Assembly: GCF_020181615.1 (NCBI RefSeq)
Contig: NZ_CP084029.1
Location: 1,103,043 to 1,167,042, forward strand
Reading direction: 5' to 3'
Length of the DNA: 64,000 bases
Source: [Mycobacterium] crassicus
GTDB lineage: Bacteria > Actinomycetota > Actinomycetes > Mycobacteriales > Mycobacteriaceae
This document shows positions 18,605 through 27,309 of the stretch, one piece after another. Each line of letters starts with the position of its first letter. Position 1 is the first letter of the stretch. Position numbers and translations under genes: made by a program. The notes under the pieces were generated by a model, which saw nothing but the letters and a program-made list of their open reading frames with translations, was not told where the DNA came from and searched no databases.

Positions 18605-21502
18605 ATGCTCGCGATACTGCTTGCCCATGCTGTTGGCACGGCTGCGGCACCCTTGATGGTCCGCAGGTGGGGTCGGGCGGCGTTCTATCCCTTGGGCGCG
18701 ATTCCACTGCTGTCACTGGTGTGGGTGGCGGGGAATTGGCCGCACGGCCAGGGCGACGATCGGCGGGCGCTGGTCAGCTGGGTACCCGGGCTGTCGATGG
18801 ACATCGCGCTGCGTTTCGACGCGCTGGCCGCGATCATGTGTGTGTTGGCGTTGGGGATCGGCGCGCTGGTGCTGTTCTACTGCGCCGAGTACTTCCGCCC
18901 GGTCAGCCCGCACACCGAGCTGGACCCGCGGCTGCCCAGCTTCGCCGCGAAGATGCTGGGGTTCGCCGGATCCATGTTCGGGCTGATGGTCGCCGACAAC
19001 ATGTTGGTGCTGTACGTGTTCTGGGAACTGACCACGGTGTTGTCGTTCCTGCTGGTCGGTCACTACGCCGAACGCGCGGTCAACCGTCGCGCTGCCATCC
19101 AGGCGTTGGTGGTCACCACCGCCGGCGGGTTGGCCATGCTGGTCGGTCTCATCATGCTGGGCCAGACCGCCGGTAGTTACCTGCTGTCGGACCTGGTGGC
19201 CGATCCGCCCTCGGGGACGGTCGTCACCGTCGCCTTGCTGCTGGTCCTGGTCGGCGCGCTGAGCAAGTCGGCCATTGTGCCGCTGCACTTCTGGCTGCCG
19301 GGCGCGATGGCGGCGCCGACTCCGGTCAGCGCCTACCTGCACGCCGCCGCCATGGTCAAGGCTGGGATCTATCTGGTGGCGCGGTTGACGCCGGGCTTCG
19401 CCGACTCGCCGGGATGGCGGCCGACGGTGGTGATCATGGGCCTGGCCACCGCACTGTTGGCGGGCTGGCGGGCGATTCGCGAATACGACCTGAAGCTGGT
19501 GTTGGCCTACAGCACGGTCAGCCAGTTGGGCGTGATGATCGTGCTGGTCGGAGCCGGCGGTAGCGATCTGATGTTGGCCGGCCTGACCGCCATGTGCGCG
19601 CATGCAGCGGCCAAGGCGGCGCTGTTCATGGTGGTGGGGATCGTCGACCATGCCACCGGCACCCGCGATCTGCGAGAACTGGCCGGGTTGGGCCGCCGCG
19701 CGCCCGGACTGTTCGTGATCGCGGCGGCAGCCGCCGCGAGTATGGCCGGGGTGCCGCCGTTCATCGGTTTCATCGCCAAGGAGGCCATCTACGGGACCGA
19801 GGCCCAGGCGCCTGCGCTGGGTTCCTCCGGCCCGTACGTGTTGGGTGCGGCGGTCCTCGCCTCGATGTTCACCGTGATCTACAGCGTGCGGTTCATCTGG
19901 GGTGGCTTCGCCGGCAAGGGACAGACCGAGCCCAGCACCCACGTCGCCGAGATGCACCGGCCGACCAGGGCGTTCCTGGCGGCCCCGGCGGTACTGGCCG
20001 CCACCAGCCTGGGCCTGGGCTTGTGGCCGATAGCGCTGGACACGGTGCTGCACGGCTACGCCGACACCGTGCCCTACGGGGTGACGTACCACCTGGCGCT
20101 GTGGCACGGTGCGGGACTGCCGGTGTTCCTGTCGGCGGGGGTGCTGCTGGTGGGCCTCGGGGTGTTCGCCGCCCGCGGCCCGCTGGGGCTTGCCCGGCTG
20201 CGCCGACTGCCGCTGGGCAGGGCGGACGACATGTATGACGCGTTCCTGCGGGTGCTCGACGTGGCCGCGGTGCGGCTGACCGCGATCACCCAGCGCGGGT
20301 CCCTGCCGGTCAACCAGGCGATGATCTTCGCGACGCTGGTGCTGTTGCCGCTGGCGGCGCTGATGCTGGGAGCGCGTGACCGGGTCGATCTGCGGTTGTG
20401 GGACACGCCGTTGCAGCTCACGCTGGCCGTGTTGGTGGTCGCCGGCGGGATCGGCGCCACGGTGGCTCGCAACCGGCTGTCCGCGGTGTTGATGGTCGGG
20501 GTGACCGGGTACGGCTGCGCGGTGGCGTTCGCGTTCCACGGGGCGCCCGACCTGGCGTTGACCCAGTTGCTCGTCGAGACCGTGACCCTGGTGATTTTCG
20601 TGCTGGTGCTGCGCACGCTGCCGGCAGAATCCGAGCGCCCCTCGATGGCGATGAACCGGCTGCCGCGAGCGCTGCTGGCCGTGACGGTCGGCGCCGCCGT
20701 CGCGGTGCTGGGGGCCTTCGCGATGGCGGCGCGCACCCGCGATGGGGTTGCCGGCCTATTGCCCGCCGCAGCCTATGAGCGCGCCCACGGGGCCAACACC
20801 GTCAATGTGATTCTGGTCGACGTCCGGGCCTGGGACACCCTTGGGGAGATCTCGGTGTTGCTGGTCGCCGCGACCGGGGTGGCCTCGATGGTGTTCCGCA
20901 ACCAGCGGTTCGGCCGCGCGCCACGCATCGCCGACGCCGGCGAACACCGCAGGGACCCGGGCGTCGCGACCCCCTACAGTCCGGCCATCGCGTCCACCAC
21001 CTGGCTGCGTGGCAGCGACTACCACGATCCCAATCAGCGGTCGCTGGTGTTGGAGGTTGCGACCCGGATCATCTTCCCGCTGATCATGGTGGTCTCGGTT
21101 TACTTCCTCTTCGCCGGGCACAACCACCCGGGCGGCGGCTTCGCCGGCGGGCTGGCCGCCGGGTTGGCACTGGCGCTGCGCTACCTGGCCGGCGGGCGCT
21201 ACGAGCTCGGCGAGACCCTGCCGCTGGACTCCGGCAAGATCCTGGGCGTCGGGCTGAGCCTGGTGGGGGGCACGGCGCTGGCGTCGCTGTTCTTCGGTGC
21301 GCCGGTCCTGTCGTCGGCGGCACTGTCGTTCACCCTGCCCGTGCTGGGACAGGTCACGGTGATCACCTCGGTGTTCTTCGATGTGGGGGTGTATCTCGTC
21401 GTGGTCGGCATGGTGCTCGATGTGCTGCGCAGCCTGGGCGCCCGCCTGGACCAGGAACTGGAATCGCGGCCCGCTCGTCGACCGATAGCGAGGACGTCAT
21501 GA
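18605..21502 (+). CDS. mnhA: Mrp/Mnh Na+/H+ antiporter subunit A with a fused subunit B domain
   Basis: The 965-residue multi-spanning protein has an NADH-dehydrogenase subunit 5-like core (LHFWLPGAMAAPTPVSAYLH, and HAAAKAALFMVVGIVDHATG), an MrpA-specific C-terminal section, then an MnhB domain from about 825 (RIIFPLIMVVSVYFLFAGHN and GGGFAGGLAAGLALAL). No separate mnhB exists, so this is the fused A/B arrangement. It forms the proton-translocating core of the complex in the cytoplasmic membrane. ATG 18605 is preferred over GTG 18602 because GGAG lies 4 bp before it. The 3' end overlaps mnhC by 4 nt. Confidence 0.95.
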   Translation: MLAILLAHAVGTAAAPLMVRRWGRAAFYPLGAIPLLSLVWVAGNWPHGQGDDRRALVSWVPGLSMDIALRFDALAAIMCVLALGIGALVLFYCAEYFRPVSPHTELDPRLPSFAAKMLGFAGSMFGLMVADNMLVLYVFWELTTVLSFLLVGHYAERAVNRRAAIQALVVTTAGGLAMLVGLIMLGQTAGSYLLSDLVADPPSGTVVTVALLLVLVGALSKSAIVPLHFWLPGAMAAPTPVSAYLHAAAMVKAGIYLVARLTPGFADSPGWRPTVVIMGLATALLAGWRAIREYDLKLVLAYSTVSQLGVMIVLVGAGGSDLMLAGLTAMCAHAAAKAALFMVVGIVDHATGTRDLRELAGLGRRAPGLFVIAAAAAASMAGVPPFIGFIAKEAIYGTEAQAPALGSSGPYVLGAAVLASMFTVIYSVRFIWGGFAGKGQTEPSTHVAEMHRPTRAFLAAPAVLAATSLGLGLWPIALDTVLHGYADTVPYGVTYHLALWHGAGLPVFLSAGVLLVGLGVFAARGPLGLARLRRLPLGRADDMYDAFLRVLDVAAVRLTAITQRGSLPVNQAMIFATLVLLPLAALMLGARDRVDLRLWDTPLQLTLAVLVVAGGIGATVARNRLSAVLMVGVTGYGCAVAFAFHGAPDLALTQLLVETVTLVIFVLVLRTLPAESERPSMAMNRLPRALLAVTVGAAVAVLGAFAMAARTRDGVAGLLPAAAYERAHGANTVNVILVDVRAWDTLGEISVLLVAATGVASMVFRNQRFGRAPRIADAGEHRRDPGVATPYSPAIASTTWLRGSDYHDPNQRSLVLEVATRIIFPLIMVVSVYFLFAGHNHPGGGFAGGLAAGLALALRYLAGGRYELGETLPLDSGKILGVGLSLVGGTALASLFFGAPVLSSAALSFTLPVLGQVTVITSVFFDVGVYLVVVGMVLDVLRSLGARLDQELESRPARRPIARTS

Positions 21503-21963
21503 CCGCACATCTGGTTCCGTTGCTGATGGCCGCCGGGCTCACCGCCTGCGGGGTGTACATGCTGCTGGAGCGCAACCTGACCCGGGCGCTGTTGGGCCTG
21601 ATGATGATCGGCAATGCCATCAACCTGCTGATCATCGACGTCTCCGGGCCGGGGGGCAGCCCGCCGATCTACAACAGCACCGAGGGGATGGAAACCGACG
21701 CCGATCCGCTGGCGCAGGCCATGGTGCTGACCGCCATCGTCATCACCATGGGGATCGGCGCATTCGTGCTGGCCCTGACCTACCGCTCCTACCACCTGAC
21801 CACCACCGACGACATCGGTGACGACCAGGAGTCGACCCGGCTGTCGCATCTGTCCGACGAGGAGATCATCGCAGCCGAGGAAGACCTCAGTGAGCCGGTG
21901 GCGCCCGGCGAATTGGACGCCGTCGTGGAAAGCGCCGTCGCAGAAAGCGGGGTGTCACGGTGA
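21499..21963 (+). CDS. mnhC: Mrp antiporter subunit C (NuoK-like)
   Basis: The 154 residues carry three membrane helices with the NuoK-like ERNLTRALLGLMMIGNAINL segment and an extended acidic C-terminal tail of about 50 residues. NuoK-like subunits contribute a proton half-channel. The gene overlaps mnhA and mnhD by 4 nt each, implying stoichiometric translation. The long tail is not needed for the core fold and is longer than in compact MnhC proteins. Confidence 0.95.
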   Translation: MTAHLVPLLMAAGLTACGVYMLLERNLTRALLGLMMIGNAINLLIIDVSGPGGSPPIYNSTEGMETDADPLAQAMVLTAIVITMGIGAFVLALTYRSYHLTTTDDIGDDQESTRLSHLSDEEIIAAEEDLSEPVAPGELDAVVESAVAESGVSR

Positions 21964-23558
21964 GTGTCGCTGCTGCCCTGATCCCGCTTCCGGTGCTGCT
22001 GCCCACCCTGGGCGCTGCGCTGACCCTCATCGTTGGCCGGCGGCCGAAGCTGCAACGGCCGATCACCATTGGCGTGTTGTGCGCGGTGGTCGTGGTCAGC
22101 GCCGTGTTGCTGTACCTGACCGACCGGGACGGCACGCTGGTGCTGCACGTCGGCGGCTGGGGCCCGATCGAGGGGGAGATGGGGCCGCTGGGCATCAGCC
22201 TGGTGGTCGACCGGCTGTCGGCGCTGATGCTGGTGGTGTCGGCGGTGGTGCTGCTGGCGGTGATGGTCTACGCCATCGGTCAGGGGGTCCGCGACGGCGA
22301 TGACCGTCAGCCGGTGTCGATCTTCCTGCCCACCTATCTGACCCTGGCCACCGGCGTCTCCCTGGCGTTCCTGGCCGGCGACCTGTTCAACCTGTTCGTC
22401 GGGTTCGAGATGCTGCTGGCCGCGAGCTTCGTGTTGTTGACCATCGGTGCCAGCGCCGAACGGATCCGGGCCGGTATCGGCTACGTGATGGTGTCGATGA
22501 CGTCGTCGTTGATCTTCCTGCTCGGCATCGCCCTGGTCTATGCCACCACCGGCACGCTGAACCTGGCGGAGTTGGCCACCCGGACCGGCGATCTGCCCGG
22601 CGGCGTCCGCAGTGCGGTGTTCGCGGTGTTACTGGTGGCGTTCGGTATCAAAGCCGCTGTCTTCCCGCTGTCGGCGTGGCTGCCCGATTCCTATCCGACC
22701 GCGCCCGCCCCGATCACCGCGGTGTTCGCCGGCATTCTGACGAAAGTCGGTGTCTACGCGATCATCCGCGCGCATTCGCTGCTGTTCCCCGACGGTGGGC
22801 TGGACTCGGTGCTGCTGATCGCGGCGCTGCTCACCATGCTGGTCGGCATCTTCGGCGCGATAGCGCAGAGCGACATCAAGCGACTGCTGTCGTTCACCTT
22901 GGTCAGCCACATCGGTTTCATGGTGTTCGGGATCGCGTTGTCGAGCGAGTTGGGCATGTCCGGTGCCATCTTCTACGTGATGCACCACATCATCGTGATG
23001 ACGACCTTGTTCTTGGCGGCCGGATTGATCGAACGCCAGGGCGGGGCGTCGTCGCTGAAGCGTCTCGGTGGCTTGGTTGCCAATCCGTTGCTGGCGGTCC
23101 TGTTCTTGATTCCGGCCTTCAATCTTGGTGGTATTCCGCCTTTTTCGGGCTTCATCGGAAAGACGGCGGTGCTGCAGGCCGGGGTCAGCGACGGGTCGGT
23201 ACTGGCCTGGTGCCTGGTGGGCGGCGCGGTGGTGACCAGCCTGCTGACCCTGTACGTACTGGCGCGGGTGTGGAGCAAGGCGTTCTGGCGGCTGCGCAGC
23301 GACGCCCCCGAGGGTGAGTTGGTGAGTGCCGCGCCGCCGGTGCTGCTCGACGACGTCGCCGAGGTCGCGTTCGACGACCGCGACGACGTCGGCCGGATGC
23401 CGTTCGGGATGGTGGCGCCGACGCTCGCGCTGATCGCGCTGGGGTTGGCGTTCACCGTGTTGGCCGGCCCGATCTTCGGCTACACCGAGCGCGCCGCGGC
23501 CGAGGTACTCGACCGCGGCGAATACATCTCGGCGGTATTGAGCGGGGGTGCGCCGTGA
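21960..23558 (+). CDS. mnhD: Mrp antiporter subunit D
   Basis: This 532-residue membrane protein of the NuoM/NuoN type shows LAGDLFNLFVGFEMLLAASF, FPLSAWLPDSYPTAPAPITA and the histidine-rich GAIFYVMHHIIVMTTLFLAA segments. It is the second antiporter-like subunit that pairs with MnhA. GTG 21960 overlaps the mnhC stop. A cytoplasmic stretch near 440-480 is strongly acidic. Confidence 0.95.
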   Translation: MSVAAALIPLPVLLPTLGAALTLIVGRRPKLQRPITIGVLCAVVVVSAVLLYLTDRDGTLVLHVGGWGPIEGEMGPLGISLVVDRLSALMLVVSAVVLLAVMVYAIGQGVRDGDDRQPVSIFLPTYLTLATGVSLAFLAGDLFNLFVGFEMLLAASFVLLTIGASAERIRAGIGYVMVSMTSSLIFLLGIALVYATTGTLNLAELATRTGDLPGGVRSAVFAVLLVAFGIKAAVFPLSAWLPDSYPTAPAPITAVFAGILTKVGVYAIIRAHSLLFPDGGLDSVLLIAALLTMLVGIFGAIAQSDIKRLLSFTLVSHIGFMVFGIALSSELGMSGAIFYVMHHIIVMTTLFLAAGLIERQGGASSLKRLGGLVANPLLAVLFLIPAFNLGGIPPFSGFIGKTAVLQAGVSDGSVLAWCLVGGAVVTSLLTLYVLARVWSKAFWRLRSDAPEGELVSAAPPVLLDDVAEVAFDDRDDVGRMPFGMVAPTLALIALGLAFTVLAGPIFGYTERAAAEVLDRGEYISAVLSGGAP

Positions 23559-24082
23559 GAACGATCGCGCTGCGGATCTTTGCGGTGTGCGCCCTGTCCA
23601 TCGTCTGGACCCTGCTGTGGGGCCGCTTCACGGTTCCCAATCTGGTCAACGGCGCGGTGGTCGCCGTAGCCATCATGGTCCTGCTGCCGTTGCCGCCGGT
23701 ACCGGTGCAGGGTCGGGTGCATCCGGTGCCTCTGCTGAAGCTGTTGGCGTTGTTCGGCTGGTATCTGGTGGAGTCCAGTGGCCAATTGATGTGGCTGGCA
23801 GTCAAACCCGGCCCACCGCCGCTCACCGGCGTGCTGCGGGTGCCGCTGACCATCAAATCCGATCTGGTGCTGGTGCTGGCGTCCAGCATCATCACCCTGA
23901 TTCCCGGCTCGATGGTGCTGGAGATCGATCAGGTGCGACGCATCCTCTACTGCCACGTGATCGACGTCGGGTCGGCACAGTCGGTCGAGCGGTTCTATCA
24001 CCAGGTCGCACAGGTGGAGCGGCTGTTGCTGGCCGCCTTCGAGCGCGACTCCGAGTGGATGCCGGTGGGAGGTAACTCGTGA
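23555..24082 (+). CDS. mnhE: Mrp antiporter subunit E
   Basis: The 175 residues match MnhE: two N-terminal membrane helices (IFAVCALSIVWTLLWGRF, LVNGAVVAVAIMVLLPL) followed by a cytoplasmic domain with the hallmark ASSIITLIPGSMVLEID and HVIDVG. It is a structural subunit of the antiporter. It overlaps both neighbours by 4 nt. Confidence 0.93.
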   Translation: MRTIALRIFAVCALSIVWTLLWGRFTVPNLVNGAVVAVAIMVLLPLPPVPVQGRVHPVPLLKLLALFGWYLVESSGQLMWLAVKPGPPPLTGVLRVPLTIKSDLVLVLASSIITLIPGSMVLEIDQVRRILYCHVIDVGSAQSVERFYHQVAQVERLLLAAFERDSEWMPVGGNS

Positions 24083-24360
24083 ACGTGCTGTGGGGAAGCG
24101 CGGGCGTGCTGTTGGGAATCGCCGCGATCATCACGATGTATCGGCTGCTGGCCGGACCGTCCACGCTGGACCGACTGGTCGCGCTGGACACCCTGGCTGC
24201 GATGACGATGTGTGGAATCGGCACGTGGGCCGCCGTCACCCGGGACACCACCGCGACCTACAGCCTGGCGGCGCTGGCGCTGGTGGGCTTCATCGGATCG
24301 GTGAGTGTGGCCCGTTTCCGAGTACCTGACGCGCCGGTGGACTCGGGGAGGCAGCCGTGA
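24079..24360 (+). CDS. mnhF: Mrp antiporter subunit F
   Basis: The 93 residues form three membrane helices with the family motif RLLAGPSTLDRLVALDTLAA. It is a small membrane subunit required for complex assembly. It overlaps mnhE and mnhG by 4 nt. Confidence 0.93.
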   Translation: MNVLWGSAGVLLGIAAIITMYRLLAGPSTLDRLVALDTLAAMTMCGIGTWAAVTRDTTATYSLAALALVGFIGSVSVARFRVPDAPVDSGRQP

Positions 24361-24707
24361 TTGCGCTCGACGTGATCGCCGGTGTGTTGGTGCTCGCCGG
24401 CTCAGTGCTGGCGCTGACGGCGGCGATCGGGGTGGTGCGATTGCCCGACACTTTGGCCCGGATGCACTCGGCCACCAAACCTCAGGTGCTGGGCTTGATA
24501 TTGGTGCTGGTCGGGGCGCTGATCCGGCTACGCGGCAGCCATGACGCGGGGATGGTGACCGTGAGCATCATGTTCACCCTGATCACCGCGCCGGTGGTCG
24601 CGCACCGGGTCGGCCGACTGGCCTACCAGGAGCAGGACATGACCGAGGTGCTGGCCGTCGACCAATTGGTCGAACTCAGCGAGGAAGATCAGCTGTCGGG
24701 CAGCTGA
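24357..24707 (+). CDS. mnhG: Mrp antiporter subunit G
   Basis: The 116 residues have three hydrophobic helices and the MnhG signature GVVRLPDTLARMHSATKPQ. It is the last gene of the six-gene operon. The C-terminal 25 residues are acidic. The convergent methyltransferase stop is only 23 bp away and no obvious hairpin separates them. Confidence 0.93.
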   Translation: MIALDVIAGVLVLAGSVLALTAAIGVVRLPDTLARMHSATKPQVLGLILVLVGALIRLRGSHDAGMVTVSIMFTLITAPVVAHRVGRLAYQEQDMTEVLAVDQLVELSEEDQLSGS

Positions 24708-24730
24708 AACGCCCGGCAGTGCCTCAGATC

Positions 24731-25339
24731 TCAGTCACCGGGGCGCAGCACGGCCACCAGGAAGTCGGAGCCCGCGGTGAACGGGCGCAGATCCCAGGTG
24801 GCCAGCAGTAGATCGCTGGTGAGCCCGGCGGTGGCAGCGTCGGCGAAGAACTGATCGAAGTCGTAGTCGCGGTCGGCGCCGAAACCGATGACGACGCGCC
24901 CGTCGTCGGCGCAGTGCTTGCGCAGCCGCCGCAGTATCTCGACGCGGGTGCTCGGGGCGACGAACGTCATGACGTTGCCCGCCGACACGATCAGGTCGAA
25001 CGGTTCGGCGATTCCGCGGGCGGGCAGGTCGAGTTCGGCGAGGTCGTTGACCAGATAGCGCGGCCCGGGATAGTCGTGCTCGGCAGCCTCGATGAGCTCC
25101 GGGTCGACGTCGACACCGACCACGTCGTGACCGGCCGCGGCCAGGACACCGGCCACCCGGCCGGGACCGCAGCCGGCGTCGAGAATGCGCGCTCCGCGCG
25201 CGGCCATCGCGTCGACGAAACGTGCTTCGCCGGCCAAATCATTGCCGGCGCGGGCCATTTCGCGGAACCGTTCGATATACCACTGCGAATGCCCGGGATC
25301 GTCGGCGACTTTCTGCATCCAGAGGCTCTGCTCGACCAT
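24731..25339 (-). CDS. Class I SAM-dependent methyltransferase
   Basis: The 202 residues show the SAM-binding motif I LDAGCGPGRVAGVLA (about 53-67), the acidic motif II VVGVDVDPELI, and motif IV-like FDLIVSAGNVMTFV. The substrate cannot be told from sequence. It is the last of three minus-strand genes between the Mrp operon and the echA7 operon, with a 125-bp gap to the DUF2563 gene upstream. Confidence 0.88.
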   Translation of the reverse strand: MVEQSLWMQKVADDPGHSQWYIERFREMARAGNDLAGEARFVDAMAARGARILDAGCGPGRVAGVLAAAGHDVVGVDVDPELIEAAEHDYPGPRYLVNDLAELDLPARGIAEPFDLIVSAGNVMTFVAPSTRVEILRRLRKHCADDGRVVIGFGADRDYDFDQFFADAATAGLTSDLLLATWDLRPFTAGSDFLVAVLRPGD

Positions 25340-25464
25340 GGGTGCATTGTCGCAGGGCGGTCGCGCTACTGGTCGGGCAGGCGTACTTCAGGGAATCGAG
25401 GATCGCCCGGTGCGCTCGGCTCAGCCGAACAGGCTCCCCTGCGGATGCTGCCGGGCGGGTCGGC

Positions 25465-25782
25465 TCACTGCCCGGTGCGGGGCGCCGTGATGTCTCGCAG
25501 CAGCTTGGCGTTGTGGCTGTCCATGCTGGTGAACGCGGCGGCGGCGGTGCGTACGTTCTCGGCGATCCCGATGAGGTTCTCGTGGTGGCACTGCAGGGCG
25601 TCGCGGTGGCTGTCCTTGGCGCTGCCCAGCGCGGTGTGGAAACTGTGCGCTGCGTCGAAGTCACCGAACATGCCCTCGGTCACACCGGCCAGCCCGAGCC
25701 GCTGAGCACCGGTATTGGCGTGCCCGCCGGCATCGTCGGAGACGTTGGCGCCGGTGCGCAATGCGTGAGGATCGACGTGCAT
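25465..25782 (-). CDS. DUF2563-like mycobacterial protein
   Basis: The 105 residues from ATG 25782 begin MHVDPHALRTGANVSDDAGG and end with a helical FTSMDSHNAKLLRDI segment, including the characteristic GMFGDFDAAHSFH. The pattern is that of the mycobacterial DUF2563 family, helical-hairpin proteins resembling type VII secretion substrates. Export is inference: there is no Sec signal and no ESX gene nearby. A longer open frame upstream is not supported because it runs through the DUF1707 gene. Confidence 0.75.
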   Translation of the reverse strand: MHVDPHALRTGANVSDDAGGHANTGAQRLGLAGVTEGMFGDFDAAHSFHTALGSAKDSHRDALQCHHENLIGIAENVRTAAAAFTSMDSHNAKLLRDITAPRTGQ

Positions 25783-25841
25783 GGCCTGGTACCTTCCGTG
25801 CCGGGTTGGCTCCAAAAAGAGTACCGAGCGACGCGGAGCCG

Positions 25842-26465
25842 TCAATTCACCTCTGAGCTGCGCCGTTTCCGGCGCTTGCGCTTGATCCCGACACCACCCC
25901 ACAGCGAGAAACCGCGGATCTTGATCGTCGGCGCACCCGGGGTGCCGTCGCCTTCGACCTGCTGGTCGAAACCGCCCATCACCCCGTGGCCGCGGATGTC
26001 GACGTTGACCTCGGGCGGCAGCAGGATGGTCTGCCCGCCCATGATCGAGTAGGCCTTGATCTCGACGTCCGGCGAGGTGAAGTCGGCGTAGCGCAGGTCG
26101 ACGATGCCGCCGCCCCACAGCGAGAACGTGGTCAGCCGCTTGGGCACGTTCCACCGCCCGCGCCGCTCGAACGCGCTCATGATCGCCAACAGCAACGTCG
26201 ACGGGGCGGGCTTACAGTCACCACCGCGGTGCGGGCAGACCGACGAGCCCGGGAGATCGGCGCGCAACACATCGAGCTCGTCGTAGGTCTGCGCGGCATA
26301 GGCCTTGGCCAGCCGGGCCTCGTACTCGCTCATCGGCAGTTGGCCCTGCGCTGCGGCGTCGCCGAGCACCTGCGCAAGCTGAAACCGGTCGGTGTCAGCG
26401 GCACGCGGTGCGGTGTCGTTGGCTGCCCCATTGACATGGTGGTTTCGCCGGGTTGAGTGTCCCAT
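25842..26465 (-). CDS. DUF1707 (SHOCT-like) domain protein (Rv0966c-like)
   Basis: The 207 residues contain an N-terminal DUF1707 domain (RFQLAQVLGDAAAQGQLPMS to LRADLPG, about 27-72) and a C-terminal beta-rich segment with two similar SLWGG repeats (FSLWGGGIVDLRYADF, GFSLWGGVGIKRK), typical of the cell-wall-active LiaF-like family. The tail is basic. M. tuberculosis Rv0966c has the same organisation and neighbourhood. A role in envelope-stress sensing is inference. Confidence 0.85.
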   Translation of the reverse strand: MGHSTRRNHHVNGAANDTAPRAADTDRFQLAQVLGDAAAQGQLPMSEYEARLAKAYAAQTYDELDVLRADLPGSSVCPHRGGDCKPAPSTLLLAIMSAFERRGRWNVPKRLTTFSLWGGGIVDLRYADFTSPDVEIKAYSIMGGQTILLPPEVNVDIRGHGVMGGFDQQVEGDGTPGAPTIKIRGFSLWGGVGIKRKRRKRRSSEVN

Positions 26466-26520
26466 CGGGTACAGAGCCTACGACGAAGCGCCATGCCCTA
26501 CACAACGTTGCCCAAAGTGG

Positions 26521-27309
26521 CTAAAAGGACCAGCTCGGTGGACGCTTCTGTAAAAAGGCCAGCATCCCCTCGCGGGCCTCCTCGGAGACGAACATCCGTG
26601 CGGAGGCCACGCTGAGTCGCTCGGCGTCGCGGTCGAACCCGGCGAGCACCGCCGCGGTGGTCAGGGCCTTGGAGGCCGCCAACCCCTGCGGGGAGCCGAG
26701 CCGCAGGTCGCCGACCAGGCCGGCGACCGCGGTGTCGACGTCGGCAGAGTTCTGCACGGCCAGCGTGATCAATCCGATCGCGGCGGCTTCGGCGGCGCCG
26801 AACTTCTCCCCGGTCAGGTAGTAGCGGGCGGCCGCTCGCGGGGCCAACTTGGGCAGCAGCGTCAGCGAGATGATCGACGGGGCCACCCCGATCCGGGCCT
26901 CGGTCAGCGCGAACGTGCTGGCCGGCCCGGCGACCGCCAGGTCGCACGCACCGACCAGCCCCATGCCGCCGGCCCGCACGTGACCGTCGACCGCCGCGAT
27001 CACCGGCCGCGGCGACTCGACGATCGCCCGCATCAGCGCGGCCATCTCCCGGGCCCGGTCGGCGGCCAGGTCGCCGGGTTCACCCCCGGACGCCTCACTG
27101 AGATCCGCGCCGGCGCAGAAGGTGTTGCCGGTGTGGCCGAGCACCACCACCCGCACGTTCGGGTCGGCCGCGGCGTCGCGCAGCCCGGCGTGCAGCTGCG
27201 CGACCAACCTTGACGACAGTGCGTTGCGGTTGTGCGGTGAGTCCAGGGTCAGCCGGGCCGACCCGTCTCCGGTGTCCTCGGGCCCGGTGTAGGAGACCAG
27301 GGTGTCCAT
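26521..27309 (-). CDS. echA7: Enoyl-CoA hydratase/isomerase
   Basis: This 262-residue crotonase-fold protein contains the oxyanion-hole loops FCAGADLSE (about 64-72) and HVRAGGMGLVGACD (about 110-123), followed by EARIGVAPS. The residue equivalent to one catalytic Glu falls in the RAGGMGL region without Glu, so it may act on a branched or unusual CoA ester. Its ATG overlaps the fadE12 stop by 1 nt (TGATG). It is the last gene of the six-gene acyl-CoA operon and probably performs the hydration step. Confidence 0.92.
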   Translation of the reverse strand: MDTLVSYTGPEDTGDGSARLTLDSPHNRNALSSRLVAQLHAGLRDAAADPNVRVVVLGHTGNTFCAGADLSEASGGEPGDLAADRAREMAALMRAIVESPRPVIAAVDGHVRAGGMGLVGACDLAVAGPASTFALTEARIGVAPSIISLTLLPKLAPRAAARYYLTGEKFGAAEAAAIGLITLAVQNSADVDTAVAGLVGDLRLGSPQGLAASKALTTAAVLAGFDRDAERLSVASARMFVSEEAREGMLAFLQKRPPSWSF

